Part shown: positions 8,301 to 17,615 of the stretch, one piece after another
Numbering within the stretch: the first letter of the stretch is position 1
Layout: every line of letters starts with the position of its first letter
Assembly: GCF_022179385.1 (NCBI RefSeq)
Contig: NZ_BPQS01000033.1
Location: forward strand, 1 to 59,148
DNA: 59,148 nucleotides
Direction of reading: 5' to 3'
Source: Methylobacterium longum
GTDB taxonomy: Bacteria; Pseudomonadota; Alphaproteobacteria; Rhizobiales; Beijerinckiaceae
Translations under genes and position numbers: made by a program
The notes under the pieces: model-generated
Seen by the model: the letters and a program-made list of their open reading frames with translations, nothing else
What the model was told of the DNA's origin: nothing
Databases searched by the model: none

Positions 8301-9509
8301 ATGCAGCCAGCCGCCAGCCTCGGTGCCTTGAACTTCGCCCTGGCCGGCGCGCGCGAGGGCTTCGGGCCGTTTCTCGGCGTGTACTTGCAGAAACAAGGAT
8401 TTGACCCGGCCGCCACCGGCTTCGCCATGGGCCTCGCGGGCTTCGCTGGCCTCCTCGCCACGACGCCGGTCGGCGCGCTGATCGACCGGACGGCGTACAA
8501 GCGTGCCGCCCTGGCGGCCGCCGTCCTCGCCATCGCCATGGGCGCGGTCGGCTTGGTGTCTACGAACAGCCTCTGGCTGATCGGCCTGTCGCAACTCCTC
8601 ATCGGCGTTGCCGACACCAGCATCGCCCCGCTGGTCGCGGCCGTCACGCTCGGCATCGTCGGGCAGAAGGCTTACGGACACCGGGTCTCGCGCAACGAGG
8701 CGTTCAACCACGCCGGCAACGCCGCCAATGCCGCGTTGTCGGGCGTGCTCGGCTACACGCTGGGGCTGGGCTACGTGTCCATCGCCATCGTGGTCATGGC
8801 GGTCGCCTCGTGCGGCGTCCTGTTCACCATCGACAAGGGCAGCATTGACCACGGCACGGCGCGGGGCGGCGCGCAGGATGAGCGCTCGACGCTGCGCGTT
8901 CTGTTCGGAACCAAGCCGTTGCTGATCCTGGCGGGCACTGTCTTCGCCTACCAGACCGCGAACGGCGCCATGCTGCCGTTCCTGGCGCAGGCGCGCACCG
9001 CGGCCGGCGCGGACCCGAGCCTGACCACCGGCGTCATGACCGTCGTCGCGCAGGCCACGATGGTCGGAGCCGCGCTCCTCGCCGCCCGCGTCGCGAAGGG
9101 GCACGGGCACGCCAATGTCCTCTCCATCGCCCTCGGGCTCGTCGTGGCCCGCGGCATCCTCGCGGCGTTCGCGACATCCTGGTTGCTGGTCATCCCGGTC
9201 CAGATACTCGAAGGCTTGGCGATGGGGCTCGGCGGCGTCGCCATCCCGGCCCTCGTGGCCGAGATGATGGAGGGCACGGGCCACGCCAATGCCGGGCTCG
9301 GCGGTGTCATGACCGCCTACGGCGCGGGTGCGACCGTGAGCCCGCTGCTGGCCGGTCTCGTCGCGCAGTACCTCGGCTTCGCGGCGTCCTTCCTCGCCCT
9401 CGCGAGCGTCGCCGGCGCCGGCCTCCTCGTGTGGATGGTCGGCCGACGGTTTCTGGGCAAGGAACAGCACACGGGTCACACTGAGGAGGCGTCTGCCGAG
9501 CCGGTATGA
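8301..9509 (+). CDS. MFS transporter
   Basis: A 402-aa protein with about twelve hydrophobic segments. The MFS loop 2-3 motif appears as TTPVGALIDRTAYKR (about residues 55-70). It should be an inner-membrane drug or metabolite exporter driven by proton motive force. I chose ATG 8301 because the frame upstream encodes an Arg-rich stretch without hydrophobic character. The next MFS gene begins 20 bases downstream, so the two are probably co-transcribed. The substrate cannot be read from sequence. Confidence 0.85.
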   Translation: MQPAASLGALNFALAGAREGFGPFLGVYLQKQGFDPAATGFAMGLAGFAGLLATTPVGALIDRTAYKRAALAAAVLAIAMGAVGLVSTNSLWLIGLSQLLIGVADTSIAPLVAAVTLGIVGQKAYGHRVSRNEAFNHAGNAANAALSGVLGYTLGLGYVSIAIVVMAVASCGVLFTIDKGSIDHGTARGGAQDERSTLRVLFGTKPLLILAGTVFAYQTANGAMLPFLAQARTAAGADPSLTTGVMTVVAQATMVGAALLAARVAKGHGHANVLSIALGLVVARGILAAFATSWLLVIPVQILEGLAMGLGGVAIPALVAEMMEGTGHANAGLGGVMTAYGAGATVSPLLAGLVAQYLGFAASFLALASVAGAGLLVWMVGRRFLGKEQHTGHTEEASAEPV

Positions 9510-9528
9510 CGGTCCGGGAGCGGATGGC

Positions 9529-10739
9529 ATGGATGCGCGGCCTGAACCGAGCACCTCGAATGCGTTGGCCCGAGCCCTGACGGGCTCCTTCCCGGCCTTC
9601 GTGCTGCTGCAGGGCGCGCTTTACGCCGCCTACGGCACGGAGTCGCCGTTCCTGCCGAGCTTCCTCGGCGAGCGGGGCCTGACGCCGGGCGAGATCGGAA
9701 TCGCGCTCGCGGCCGGGACTCTGATGCGCCTCGGCGCAGGCCCCATCGCCGGTCATCTCGCGGACCGCTACGACGCCGCCCGGGCCGTCCTCGCGACGGC
9801 GGCCGCGGCGGCGGGGCTGATCTCCTTCGCCTACCTCGCGGGCTTCGGCTTCTGGCCCCTGCTGGGGGTGAGCGTGCTGCACGCCAGCGCCATCGCGGCC
9901 TTGGCACCGCTGGCCGACGCCCTCGCGCTCTCCGCCGCTGAGCGGGAGGGCACCTTCTCCTACGGCTGGGTCCGCGGCGCCGGCTCGGCGGCGTTCGTGC
10001 TCGGGACCCTGTCCTCGGGGCTGCTCGTCGCTCAAGCCGGGCTGGCGAGCATCATCGTGTCGAGCGGCGTCCTGTTCCTCGTCATGGCGATCGCGGCGGC
10101 CCGTGTCCCGGCGGCTCCTCCACGCGATGTGACGCCGAGCCTCGGCCGTGGCGGCATCCGCGAACTCCTGGCCCTGGCGCCGTTCCGGCGTATGCTCCTC
10201 GTGGCCGCGCTCGTCATCGGCAGTCACGCGCTGAACGACGGCTTCGCGGTGATCCGGTGGCGCGAGGCCGGCATCGGGCCGGGCACGATCAGTCTGCTCT
10301 GGTCGGAGGCGGTCGCGTCGGAGGTGCTCGTCTTCGTGCTCGCCGGTCCCTGGCTGCTGGAGCGTCTGGGCGTCGCCCGCGCCGCGCTCCTTGCCGCAGG
10401 GCTCGGCGCGCTGCGCTGGTCGGCGATGGCCACCACCGCCTCCGTCCCCGTGCTGGTCCTGATTCAGCCGCTGCATGGACTGACATTCGCGCTCCTGCAC
10501 CTCGCCGCCATGCACCTGATCACCGCGACCGTGCCGGAACGCCTCTCCGCCACCGCTCAAACCCTCTACGGCACGCTGGGACTCGGCATTGCCTCAGCGG
10601 TGATCACGGCGGCCGGGGGGCGCTCTATGGCCGCCTCGGCCCGGGTGCGTTCTGGGCCATGGCAATCCTCTGCGTGCTCGCTCTACCGCTGGCGATCGGC
10701 TTGCCACGCGCCTCCAAGGCCATCGGATCGGTGCCGTAA
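9529..10739 (+). pseudogene. MFS transporter (MFS_1-like) interrupted by a frameshift in a G tract
   Basis: The first 363 or so codons read as a normal MFS protein (loop motif GHLADRYDAAR, eleven hydrophobic segments). After the G6 run at 10615-10620 the frame enters Arg/Ser-rich sequence and stops at 10806. The adjacent frame from 10620 gives the expected last transmembrane segment (ALYGRLGPGAFWAMAIL, then LALPLAIGLPRA) and stops at 10739. One extra G would restore a protein of about 403 aa. The defect is a real null allele, a phase-variable tract or a sequencing error. It follows another MFS gene and was probably co-transcribed with it. Confidence 0.75.
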
Positions 10740-10856
10740 ACCGGCCTTCCCATCGAGGGCTGATCGATGCATCTCGGCGGACGTTCGCTCGTTCCCCAGG
10801 AACTAGCCGCCGCAGCAGGAGGCGCGCGGACTGGCATGGCTTGTCGAGCGCTGGCC

Positions 10857-11063
10857 TTACGTGACCAGCCCATCCACCGGTCGCCGCTTGGCGACACCGT
10901 CCCCCGGCTCGGGCCGCTTCGTTCCCATCCGTCCGTCCTCGTCCGGGACCGGAAGCCATGCGTCAGAGCGGGGCCCTGCAACGGGGACGGATCGGACAAG
11001 CATGGTGAAGCTACCCTGTGCGCCCGCTGGGATCCGTTGCGCAGGCCTCCTCCAGATGCGCAT
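10857..11063 (-). pseudogene. decayed fragment of an FlK-like thioesterase
   Basis: The minus-strand reading begins M-RIW and contains IPAGAQGSFTMLVRSV, which aligns with IPLGTRGSFAMLVRPP at the N-terminus of the thioesterase at 1785-2189. DNA identity is visible too: the plus-strand block around 10998-11063 resembles that around 2148-2217. The catalytic ATP...E...H segment is absent and the frame ends after 68 residues, so it cannot be functional. A GTK triplet later in the frame may mark a remnant of the second half after an internal deletion. Confidence 0.6.
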
Positions 11064-11394
11064 CCCCTTGACTGATTTGGACCACGAAGCGCCTGGGGAG
11101 CAGCGCAGAGCTTGCGGCCGGAGTGAGCCCAAAGCGGAGAGTCCGGTCCAGAAATAGTGCGGTCGACGATTATCATCGGGCAGAGGCTGCTGCCCCTGTC
11201 TTCGCGAAACTTCAGATCGGGGCGCACGAGCTTGGACATGAGCCACTAGCAACATACGTTTGGCTGTTTGGTGATATCTCCTTAAGGATCGACCTGATTC
11301 GAACAGCAGATCCGATGTTATGACACGCTTCAACCAGGCAAAGTTGTAGAAACTTAACGTCAGGCGTGGATGCTGGGCCGGTGAGGTTTGCCGC
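11064..11394. other. intergenic region upstream of the cytochrome P450
   Basis: About 330 bases that become AT-richer toward the P450 start (11250-11360). This region probably holds its promoter. A short inverted repeat, AAGTT/AACTT around GTAGA, lies near 11341-11355, about 40 bases before the start codon. No gene was recognised. Confidence 0.4.
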
Positions 11395-12792
11395 ATGACA
11401 TCCGTAGGCACGTTCAGGGTCTGTGAGCCGGGCGGGATCCCGTTCCGGGAAGCTTTCGCCGAAGCGATCGCGCTGCCGTCCGTGCTCGCCACGATGCTGC
11501 GCAGCCTGATCGAGGCGTGGCCGGACGACGTCTACTCACAGCCGCTCGTCACAACGCGCTTTCTGGGCAGTCGGACGACCTACGTCTGTGATCCGCGCCA
11601 CATCCACAGCTTGCTGGTCGATCACGCCGGCGCGCTGGAGCGCGAATCCTTCATGCTCCGCGCGCTCGGGCCCGCCCTCGGATCCGGCATCCTGACTGCC
11701 GACGGATCTCACTGGCGGGGACAGCGCAGAACATCGGCCCCGATGTTCCGGCCCGACCGCGTGCGCGGCTTCGTGCCGGTCATCGCCCAGGCTGCACAGG
11801 ACACGCGCGAGCGGTGGCTGAGGGAAGGATCGGCTTTTGGGGAACGCGATATCCTGCCGGAGATGATGCGGACGACCTTCGACGTCATCGTGGCGACGAT
11901 GGTGTCCGGGGACAGCCAACTGAAGGTCGAGCCTTTCGGGCGGGCGATCGACACCTACCTCGGTCAGACCACTTGGAAGATCGCGCTGGGCATGCTGAAT
12001 GCCCCCGACTGGACCCCCCATCCGGGCGCGCGAGCGGGCGCCGCGGCAGCGCGCTATCTGCGCAGCGAGGTGGCTCGAACGGTCGCGCGCCGCCGCGAAC
12101 GGGGGGAGCCGGGCACGGATCTTCTCGGCCTGCTCCTGCAAGCGCAGGATCCCGAGACGGGCCAAGCTCTGTCGGACGAGAGCCTTGTCGACAATCTGCT
12201 GACCTTCGTGGCCGCTGGCCACGAGACCACGGCGCTCGCGCTCACCTGGACGTTGCGGATGTTGGCGGAGCATCCGCAGATCGAGCAGCGCGTGCTGGCA
12301 GAGATCTCCGGCCTCGACCAGGATCCCGCCGTCGATCCCGATGCTGCCGACCGGCTCGCCTATACGCGGCAGGTCGTGCTGGAGGTGCTGCGCCTGTATC
12401 CACCGGCGCCCTTGATCGTCCGACGCGCGACGGCAGACATCCGCCTGGGAGACAGAATCGTGCGGGCCGGCGAGTCGGTCCATGTCCCGATCTATGCGGT
12501 TCACCGCCATGAGCTGCTCTGGAACAGGCCGCAGATGTTCGATCCCGACCGCTTCGCCCCAGGGGCGGCGGCTTCGCGCGATCGCTACGCGTTCCTGCCG
12601 TTCGGGGCCGGGCCGCGCGTCTGCATCGGCATGGGCCTGGCGTTGACGGAATGCCTCGTGATTCTCGCCACCCTCCTGCCGGCGTTCCGCTTCGTACCTG
12701 CGAAGGCTGAGATGCCGCCCTCACAGTTTCGCGTCACGCTCCGCCCGAAGGGCGGCATGCCAATGAAGATTGTTCCGCGTCATGCCCTTTGA
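11395..12792 (+). CDS. cytochrome P450
   Basis: A 465-aa soluble bacterial P450. The heme loop FLPFGAGPRVCIG places the axial thiolate at Cys410. The oxygen-activating I-helix motif is AGHETTA, and the K-helix ExxR is present as EVLR. It has no N-terminal membrane anchor, so it needs separate redox partners; no ferredoxin or reductase gene lies nearby. The general resemblance (LLTFVAAGHETTALALTWTL, PFGAGPRVCIG) is to CYP102/CYP4-like soluble P450s acting on fatty acids or terpenoids. The end overlaps the start of the GGDEF-EAL gene by 11 bases, so the two may be co-translated. Confidence 0.95.
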   Translation: MTSVGTFRVCEPGGIPFREAFAEAIALPSVLATMLRSLIEAWPDDVYSQPLVTTRFLGSRTTYVCDPRHIHSLLVDHAGALERESFMLRALGPALGSGILTADGSHWRGQRRTSAPMFRPDRVRGFVPVIAQAAQDTRERWLREGSAFGERDILPEMMRTTFDVIVATMVSGDSQLKVEPFGRAIDTYLGQTTWKIALGMLNAPDWTPHPGARAGAAAARYLRSEVARTVARRRERGEPGTDLLGLLLQAQDPETGQALSDESLVDNLLTFVAAGHETTALALTWTLRMLAEHPQIEQRVLAEISGLDQDPAVDPDAADRLAYTRQVVLEVLRLYPPAPLIVRRATADIRLGDRIVRAGESVHVPIYAVHRHELLWNRPQMFDPDRFAPGAAASRDRYAFLPFGAGPRVCIGMGLALTECLVILATLLPAFRFVPAKAEMPPSQFRVTLRPKGGMPMKIVPRHAL

Positions 12793-15217
12793 ACGTCTTC
12801 GCGAAAGACGCGGCAAAATCGGAGCACCTGACCAACTGGCTGGAAAAACCACCTCGCTCCTCGCCAGCGTCCGCCATCTGGACACGGTCGAGGGCTTGCC
12901 GGCCCGGTATCGCCTGCAGGTGCGCGCCGGCCTCCTCGATGAGACCTTGAAGCTGGCGAACTACTCGGCCGTGACGCACCTGATCATAGCGGGAGCAGTC
13001 ACATGGTTCTTCTGGAACTCGGCGCCGAAGAGCTATCTTGTCGGCCTGCTCGCAGTGATCGCGGTCACGATCGCGGCGACGATCCATACGAATAGGCTCT
13101 ACCGTCGCGCCTACGCGGACGCGGTTTCGGAGGAAGGCGTCTCGCGCGGCTACAGGGTCGCCGGCCTCCTCGCCCTCGTCTTGGGATTGGCCTGGGCGAC
13201 CATGCCCGTAATGCTGTTCGCCCCTGCGGACAGCAACGAGCGGTTGCTGGTTGTCGCCATCGCGGCCGGCCTGATCTCAGATGTCTATGTCATCGGCCCG
13301 CTCCTGTCGGTCTCCTTCCTCTTCGCAGTCCCGGTCATTCTCGGCAGCTTCTTCGGGCTGGCGCGCTGCGGGGAGCCGATCGCGCTGAGCATCTCACTCC
13401 TGCTCCTGGTCTACTCGACCTTCGTTGCGCTCAGCGTGACCCGCATGAGCCGCCTGTCCCGCGAGCGCATCCTCGACCGCGTCCGGGTGCAGGATCAGGG
13501 TGAGACCATCGGCCTGCTGCTCAATGAGTTCGAGGAGAACACGAGCGACTGGCTCTGGGAGACTAACGAGTGGGGGACGTTCCAGCACGTCTCACCGCGT
13601 GTTGCCGAAGCGCTCGGCTGCACGGTCGAAGCGCTCCAGCAATCGTCAATCGAAGTGGTGCTACGACAAGGCATTGAGGCCCGGAGCGACGCCGATCAGA
13701 CCGAGGACATCCTCGAGCACCTGCGACAAGCTCGGCTCTTCCACGACCATCTCGCCGAGATCAAGACGCCCAGCGGTTCCCGCTGGTTCAGGCTCTGTGG
13801 CAAGCCGTTCCACGATCAGAGCGGCAGCTTCGCCGGCTTCCGGGGTGTCGGTTCCGATGTGACGGAGAGCCGGGAGGCTGAGGCCCACATCGCCTATCTG
13901 GCCACGCGCGACGCCCTCACCGGACTATCCAACCGGGTCGCGTTTCATGAGGTCACCTCGATCGCCTGCGCCGCCGCGGTCTCGGACCCGCAGGCCGCGC
14001 CGGCCAGCCTCCTCTATCTGGACCTGGACGGATTCAAGGCCGTCAACGACAGGGCCGGTCACGGCACCGGAGACCTTCTCCTGCAGCAGGTCGCCGAACG
14101 CCTGCGCTCCACCGTCGGGGCGGAGGCGCAGGTGTTCCGGCTCGGCGGCGACGAGTTCGCGATCGTGCATCGCGGACGGAGGCCGGCGGAGGCGGAGGCG
14201 CTGGCCGAAGCGGTCGTCGCGGCTCTGTGTGCGCCCTACACCATCGACGGCATGCGGGCCGAGATCGGGGTCAGCGTCGGCATCGCGCACGCGCCGCAGG
14301 ATGCGATGAGCACCGAGGATCTGTTGCGCAAGGCTGACCTCGCGCTCTACAGCGCGAAGGAGGCCGGGAAAGGCCGGTGGCGCAGGTTCGATATCGATCT
14401 CGATCGGCGCGTTCACCGCTGGCGGGAACTGGATGTCGCGATGCGCGCCGGGCTCGTCAACGGCGAGATGGACCTGCACTACCAACCGCTCGTGAACTTG
14501 CAGGATGGAGAGGTTGTCGGGTGCGAGGCGCTGCTGCGGTGGACGCGGACCGACCATGGCGTTGTCTCACCGGCAGAGCTGATCCCGATCGCCGAGAGCA
14601 CCGGTTTCGTCATTGCGATCGGGCAGTGGGCGCTTCGCAAGGCCTGCGCTGAAGCGCTGAACTGGCCGAGTCATATGCGCGTCGCGGTCAACATCTCGTC
14701 GTCGCACTTCCGGCTGCCCGACTTCTCGCGAGAGGTCGAGGTGCTCCTCGGCGAGATCGGCTTGCAGCCGCAACGTCTCGAGATCGAGATCACCGAATCC
14801 ATCTTCCTGGTCAACACCACCCACGTGCTCGACAATCTTCGGGCACTGCGTTCCCTCGGCGTGCGGATCGCGCTCGACGATTTTGGAACCGGATACTCAT
14901 CGCTCAGCTACTTGACTCAATTTCCGGTCGACAAGATCAAGATCGACCGGGCGTTCGTGCGCGACCTGAGCAACCGGCCCGAGTGCCTGGCCGTGATCAA
15001 GGCGGTCATGGTGATCGCGCGCGATCTGAGCATCGACGTCACCGTGGAGGGGGTCGAGACCGAGCAGCAGGCGGAGCTCCTACGGGCGAGACGCTGCAAT
15101 TCCGCTCAGGGCTTTCTGTACAGCCCTGCTCGTCCATCTCAGGAGGTGCAGGGGCTGATCGACAGCATACCGCAGAACATCAAAATCACGCGGCGATCGA
15201 GCCGCCACGCAGCCTGA
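12782..15217 (+). CDS. membrane PAS-GGDEF-EAL cyclic-di-GMP protein
   Basis: An 811-aa inner-membrane protein with about five hydrophobic segments (residues about 60-230), a PAS domain (about 250-365), a GGDEF domain with intact RLGGDEF at residues 455-459, and an EAL domain beginning CEALLRW near residue 582. The EAL metal and loop residues look intact (NISSSHFR, EITES, DDFGTGYSSLSYL, KIDRAFV), so both synthesis and hydrolysis of c-di-GMP are possible. No RxxD inhibitory site precedes GGDEF. ATG 12782 lies inside the 3' end of the P450 gene; a TTG start at 12770 is possible but less likely. Confidence 0.92.
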   Translation: MPFERLRERRGKIGAPDQLAGKTTSLLASVRHLDTVEGLPARYRLQVRAGLLDETLKLANYSAVTHLIIAGAVTWFFWNSAPKSYLVGLLAVIAVTIAATIHTNRLYRRAYADAVSEEGVSRGYRVAGLLALVLGLAWATMPVMLFAPADSNERLLVVAIAAGLISDVYVIGPLLSVSFLFAVPVILGSFFGLARCGEPIALSISLLLLVYSTFVALSVTRMSRLSRERILDRVRVQDQGETIGLLLNEFEENTSDWLWETNEWGTFQHVSPRVAEALGCTVEALQQSSIEVVLRQGIEARSDADQTEDILEHLRQARLFHDHLAEIKTPSGSRWFRLCGKPFHDQSGSFAGFRGVGSDVTESREAEAHIAYLATRDALTGLSNRVAFHEVTSIACAAAVSDPQAAPASLLYLDLDGFKAVNDRAGHGTGDLLLQQVAERLRSTVGAEAQVFRLGGDEFAIVHRGRRPAEAEALAEAVVAALCAPYTIDGMRAEIGVSVGIAHAPQDAMSTEDLLRKADLALYSAKEAGKGRWRRFDIDLDRRVHRWRELDVAMRAGLVNGEMDLHYQPLVNLQDGEVVGCEALLRWTRTDHGVVSPAELIPIAESTGFVIAIGQWALRKACAEALNWPSHMRVAVNISSSHFRLPDFSREVEVLLGEIGLQPQRLEIEITESIFLVNTTHVLDNLRALRSLGVRIALDDFGTGYSSLSYLTQFPVDKIKIDRAFVRDLSNRPECLAVIKAVMVIARDLSIDVTVEGVETEQQAELLRARRCNSAQGFLYSPARPSQEVQGLIDSIPQNIKITRRSSRHAA

Positions 15218-15458
15218 AACAGTCTCTCGGCAGCATGTCGTCGTCGTACCGGAGCGTTCAAACCCGCGCACGCGGCGACGGCGGCGCGGTAACGTGAGGA
15301 ACGGCCGGAATGACCGCTTCACCGCATTGGCGACGCGGGGAGGGGCCGACGCGGCGGTCCTCATGTTGCAACGGCACCGCAAGCCTGCACGTGCCTGCGC
15401 TATCGATTGCAACTTCGCCGGGATGTCGGCGCCTATATCGGCCAAGCCAAGACCGAAC

Positions 15459-15785
15459 CTACCGCATGTTTTCGGGCAGATGCTGCATGGGATTCGCGCG
15501 GCTCGGCGCGCCCTGACCCTGCGCCGCCCCCTGCGGCCGCATCACCTCGGTCGAAGACTGGATCGCACGGGGGGGAGAGACCTGACCGCTGCCGCTGCCT
15601 CGTCCGGATTGATCCCGATCCGGCGCTGTCGGCATCGTCCCCGGCGTCGGTTGATCGATCCGGCTCTGCGCTGACTGGGCCAGAGCGGGCGCGGGCACGG
15701 CGAGGCCACCCGCCAAAGCGCCCAGGATTAGGCCGAGGCCGAGCGGATAAGTGCAGACAATGGCCGTGACGGATTTGGCGGGCAT
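15459..15785 (-). CDS. small exported hypothetical protein
   Basis: A 108-aa product with a convincing signal peptide (MPAKS, a hydrophobic LGLILGALAGGLAV core, then an AxA-type site PAPALA-Q). The mature part is rich in Q, P, S and G with no recognisable fold, so it is probably an intrinsically disordered periplasmic or surface protein. It is followed on the same strand by another exported protein gene region. No good ribosome binding site is visible, so the start is uncertain. Confidence 0.5.
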   Translation of the reverse strand: MPAKSVTAIVCTYPLGLGLILGALAGGLAVPAPALAQSAQSRIDQPTPGTMPTAPDRDQSGRGSGSGQVSPPRAIQSSTEVMRPQGAAQGQGAPSRANPMQHLPENMR

Positions 15786-15901
15786 CGCTTGGTCGTGTCC
15801 CTTCGAAGGGCGCCTGTGCATTCACGCCACGCCGGCAATGCGTTGGCGCCACCGTCGTTCCCTTCGCTTCAGGGCTGGATACTCGGATCGTGCCGGCGCT
15901 C

Positions 15902-16204
15902 TCAGCGCAGTCCGAGCTGCGACTTGCTCGTGAGCCGACCGTTGCGGAAGGACAGATTCAGGTTGGCCCCGGTGCTGCCGGTTCCCCGCCAGGAATACGT
16001 CGACCGCTGAACTGTGCCGATCTCCATGTGGGTTACCCGTCGGCCCGGGCAGCCGAGGATCTTCACCGCCCGGCTGTAGCGGGTTCCGTGCTTCAGCGAA
16101 GCGTAAGCGTCCCGGGTGACGCGACAATCGGCCGAGCGAGCGGTGGCGGGTAGGCCGCTGACACCGAGGAGAAGTGCGGCGAGGGCAAGACGAAGATTCG
16201 ACAT
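15902..16204 (-). CDS. small exported BamE/BLIP-like protein
   Basis: A 100-aa product with an N-terminal signal peptide (LRLALAALLLGVSGLPATARS) and a mature domain containing YASLKHGTRYSRAVKILGC. The pattern 'loop, G-x-x-Y-xx-V-xx-ILG-x-x-G, YSW, later NLNLSF-NG-L-SK-QLGL' is that of the SmpA/OmlA-BLIP fold. Two cysteines could form a disulphide in the periplasm. There is no lipobox, so it differs from BamE itself. Its function is unknown. It sits 64 bases downstream of the RND adaptor stop on the same strand. Confidence 0.65.
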   Translation of the reverse strand: MSNLRLALAALLLGVSGLPATARSADCRVTRDAYASLKHGTRYSRAVKILGCPGRRVTHMEIGTVQRSTYSWRGTGSTGANLNLSFRNGRLTSKSQLGLR

Positions 16205-16268
16205 TGGGAACGGTCCCGTGACGATGGAATCCGATGCGGCGCGCCCGGAACCGCAGGGCGCGTCGAGC

Positions 16269-17480
16269 TCAGCCGGGCTCGCCCGTAGCGGGAGCGTCCC
16301 CGGGGCCGAGCTTCTCGTCCGGCGCGATCTCCCCCGCCGGCCGGGCAACCACCTTCAGGTTCTGCCGCATCTCCTGGAGGTGATCGACGACCACTTGGTC
16401 GCCATCCGCGAGCCCGTCCAGGATCGCCGTGTTCTCGCCGTAGGTGTCTCCCGTTGTCACGGGCTTTTGCTGGACCGTGCCGCCGGCATCGACCGCATAG
16501 ACGATCTGTTGGGCGAGCTGCGAGTCGAGGGCGGCGGTCGGCACCAGGAGCCTCTCCTTCGTGCCCGTCCGGATGCTGGCGCGGACGAACTGGCCCGGCA
16601 GGAAGCGCTCGTCGTGGTTCGGCATCAGGGCCCGGACCAAGCGGCGGGCCGTCCGGGGATCGAACCGGTTGTCGAGCTGGTAGATCCTGGCCTCGCGCAC
16701 CGGCTTCCCGTCCTCGCCGAGCACCGACACGGTGACGCCCCCGTCCCGCATCGCCGCCCGGACCGCCTCTGAATCCTCGGAGGACAGGGCCATCTGGATG
16801 TCGATGGGATCGAGCTGGACGACGGAGACCAACTGCGTCTGGTTCTCGATGACGAGATCGCCGGGGTTGATGATCGACAGGCTGGCACGCCCGTCGAAGG
16901 GGGCGTTCACGACCGCGTAGTCCAGGTTGAGGTTCTGCCGCGCGATGGCGGCCTCCGCCCCCTGCACCTGGGCGACGGCCGAGGTCCGGTTCGCCTGGAG
17001 CTGCTGGAACCGCTGCTCGGTAGCGTAGCCCTTGTCGGCGAGCGTCTCGGTGCGGTCCACCTCCGCCTGGGCGAACGTGAGTTGGGCCTGAGCCTGGGCC
17101 TGCTGGGATTTGGCCGTCTGCAGCGCCACGTCGAAGGGTCGGGGATCGATGCGGAACAGCACCTGACCCTTCTTGACGTGGCCACCCGGCTCGAACGGGC
17201 GCTCCGTCACGTTGCCGGTGACCCGCGCCTGCAGAGTGGCATCCTGCTGGGCGATGATCGTTCCGGTATACGTGACGGCGATCGGGACCGTCACCTTGCG
17301 GACGGTGATGACCCGGACTTCCAGCGGCGGCTCGGCCGGCTCCTTGCGCGTCTCCCTGCCGAGGAAAGGCAGCGCGGCGGCGATCCGCTCCGGCGAGGGA
17401 CGTCCGGCCCCGTACCAGCCCCCCGCGCCCGCAAGGACGATCAGCCCCGCTCCCACACCAACCTTGACTGCTGTCCGCAC
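16269..17480 (-). CDS. RND efflux periplasmic adaptor (membrane fusion protein)
   Basis: A 403-aa HlyD/AcrA-type subunit. A single N-terminal hydrophobic segment (residues about 6-25) anchors or exports it; there is no lipobox cysteine. The barrel-sandwich half motif GHVKKGQVLFRIDPRPF (about residues 97-113) is followed by an alpha-helical hairpin rich in Q and A (about 115-175) and a beta-barrel domain. It connects the inner-membrane pump to an outer-membrane channel, which is not encoded here. It is transcribed away from the pump gene across a 135-base gap, so the usual adaptor-pump operon is replaced by a divergent pair. Confidence 0.92.
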   Translation of the reverse strand: MRTAVKVGVGAGLIVLAGAGGWYGAGRPSPERIAAALPFLGRETRKEPAEPPLEVRVITVRKVTVPIAVTYTGTIIAQQDATLQARVTGNVTERPFEPGGHVKKGQVLFRIDPRPFDVALQTAKSQQAQAQAQLTFAQAEVDRTETLADKGYATEQRFQQLQANRTSAVAQVQGAEAAIARQNLNLDYAVVNAPFDGRASLSIINPGDLVIENQTQLVSVVQLDPIDIQMALSSEDSEAVRAAMRDGGVTVSVLGEDGKPVREARIYQLDNRFDPRTARRLVRALMPNHDERFLPGQFVRASIRTGTKERLLVPTAALDSQLAQQIVYAVDAGGTVQQKPVTTGDTYGENTAILDGLADGDQVVVDHLQEMRQNLKVVARPAGEIAPDEKLGPGDAPATGEPG

Positions 17481-17615
17481 CGTTGACGCTCCCGAGACCG
17501 ACGGCTCCGGCCTCCGCGATCGCGAGCGTCCGGCGGCAGAGGAACACGCTTACCGGCCAGACGTTGCAACGCGGCCTCCACGACGGCGGTGCACGACCGG
17601 AAGTCACGACCCCGC

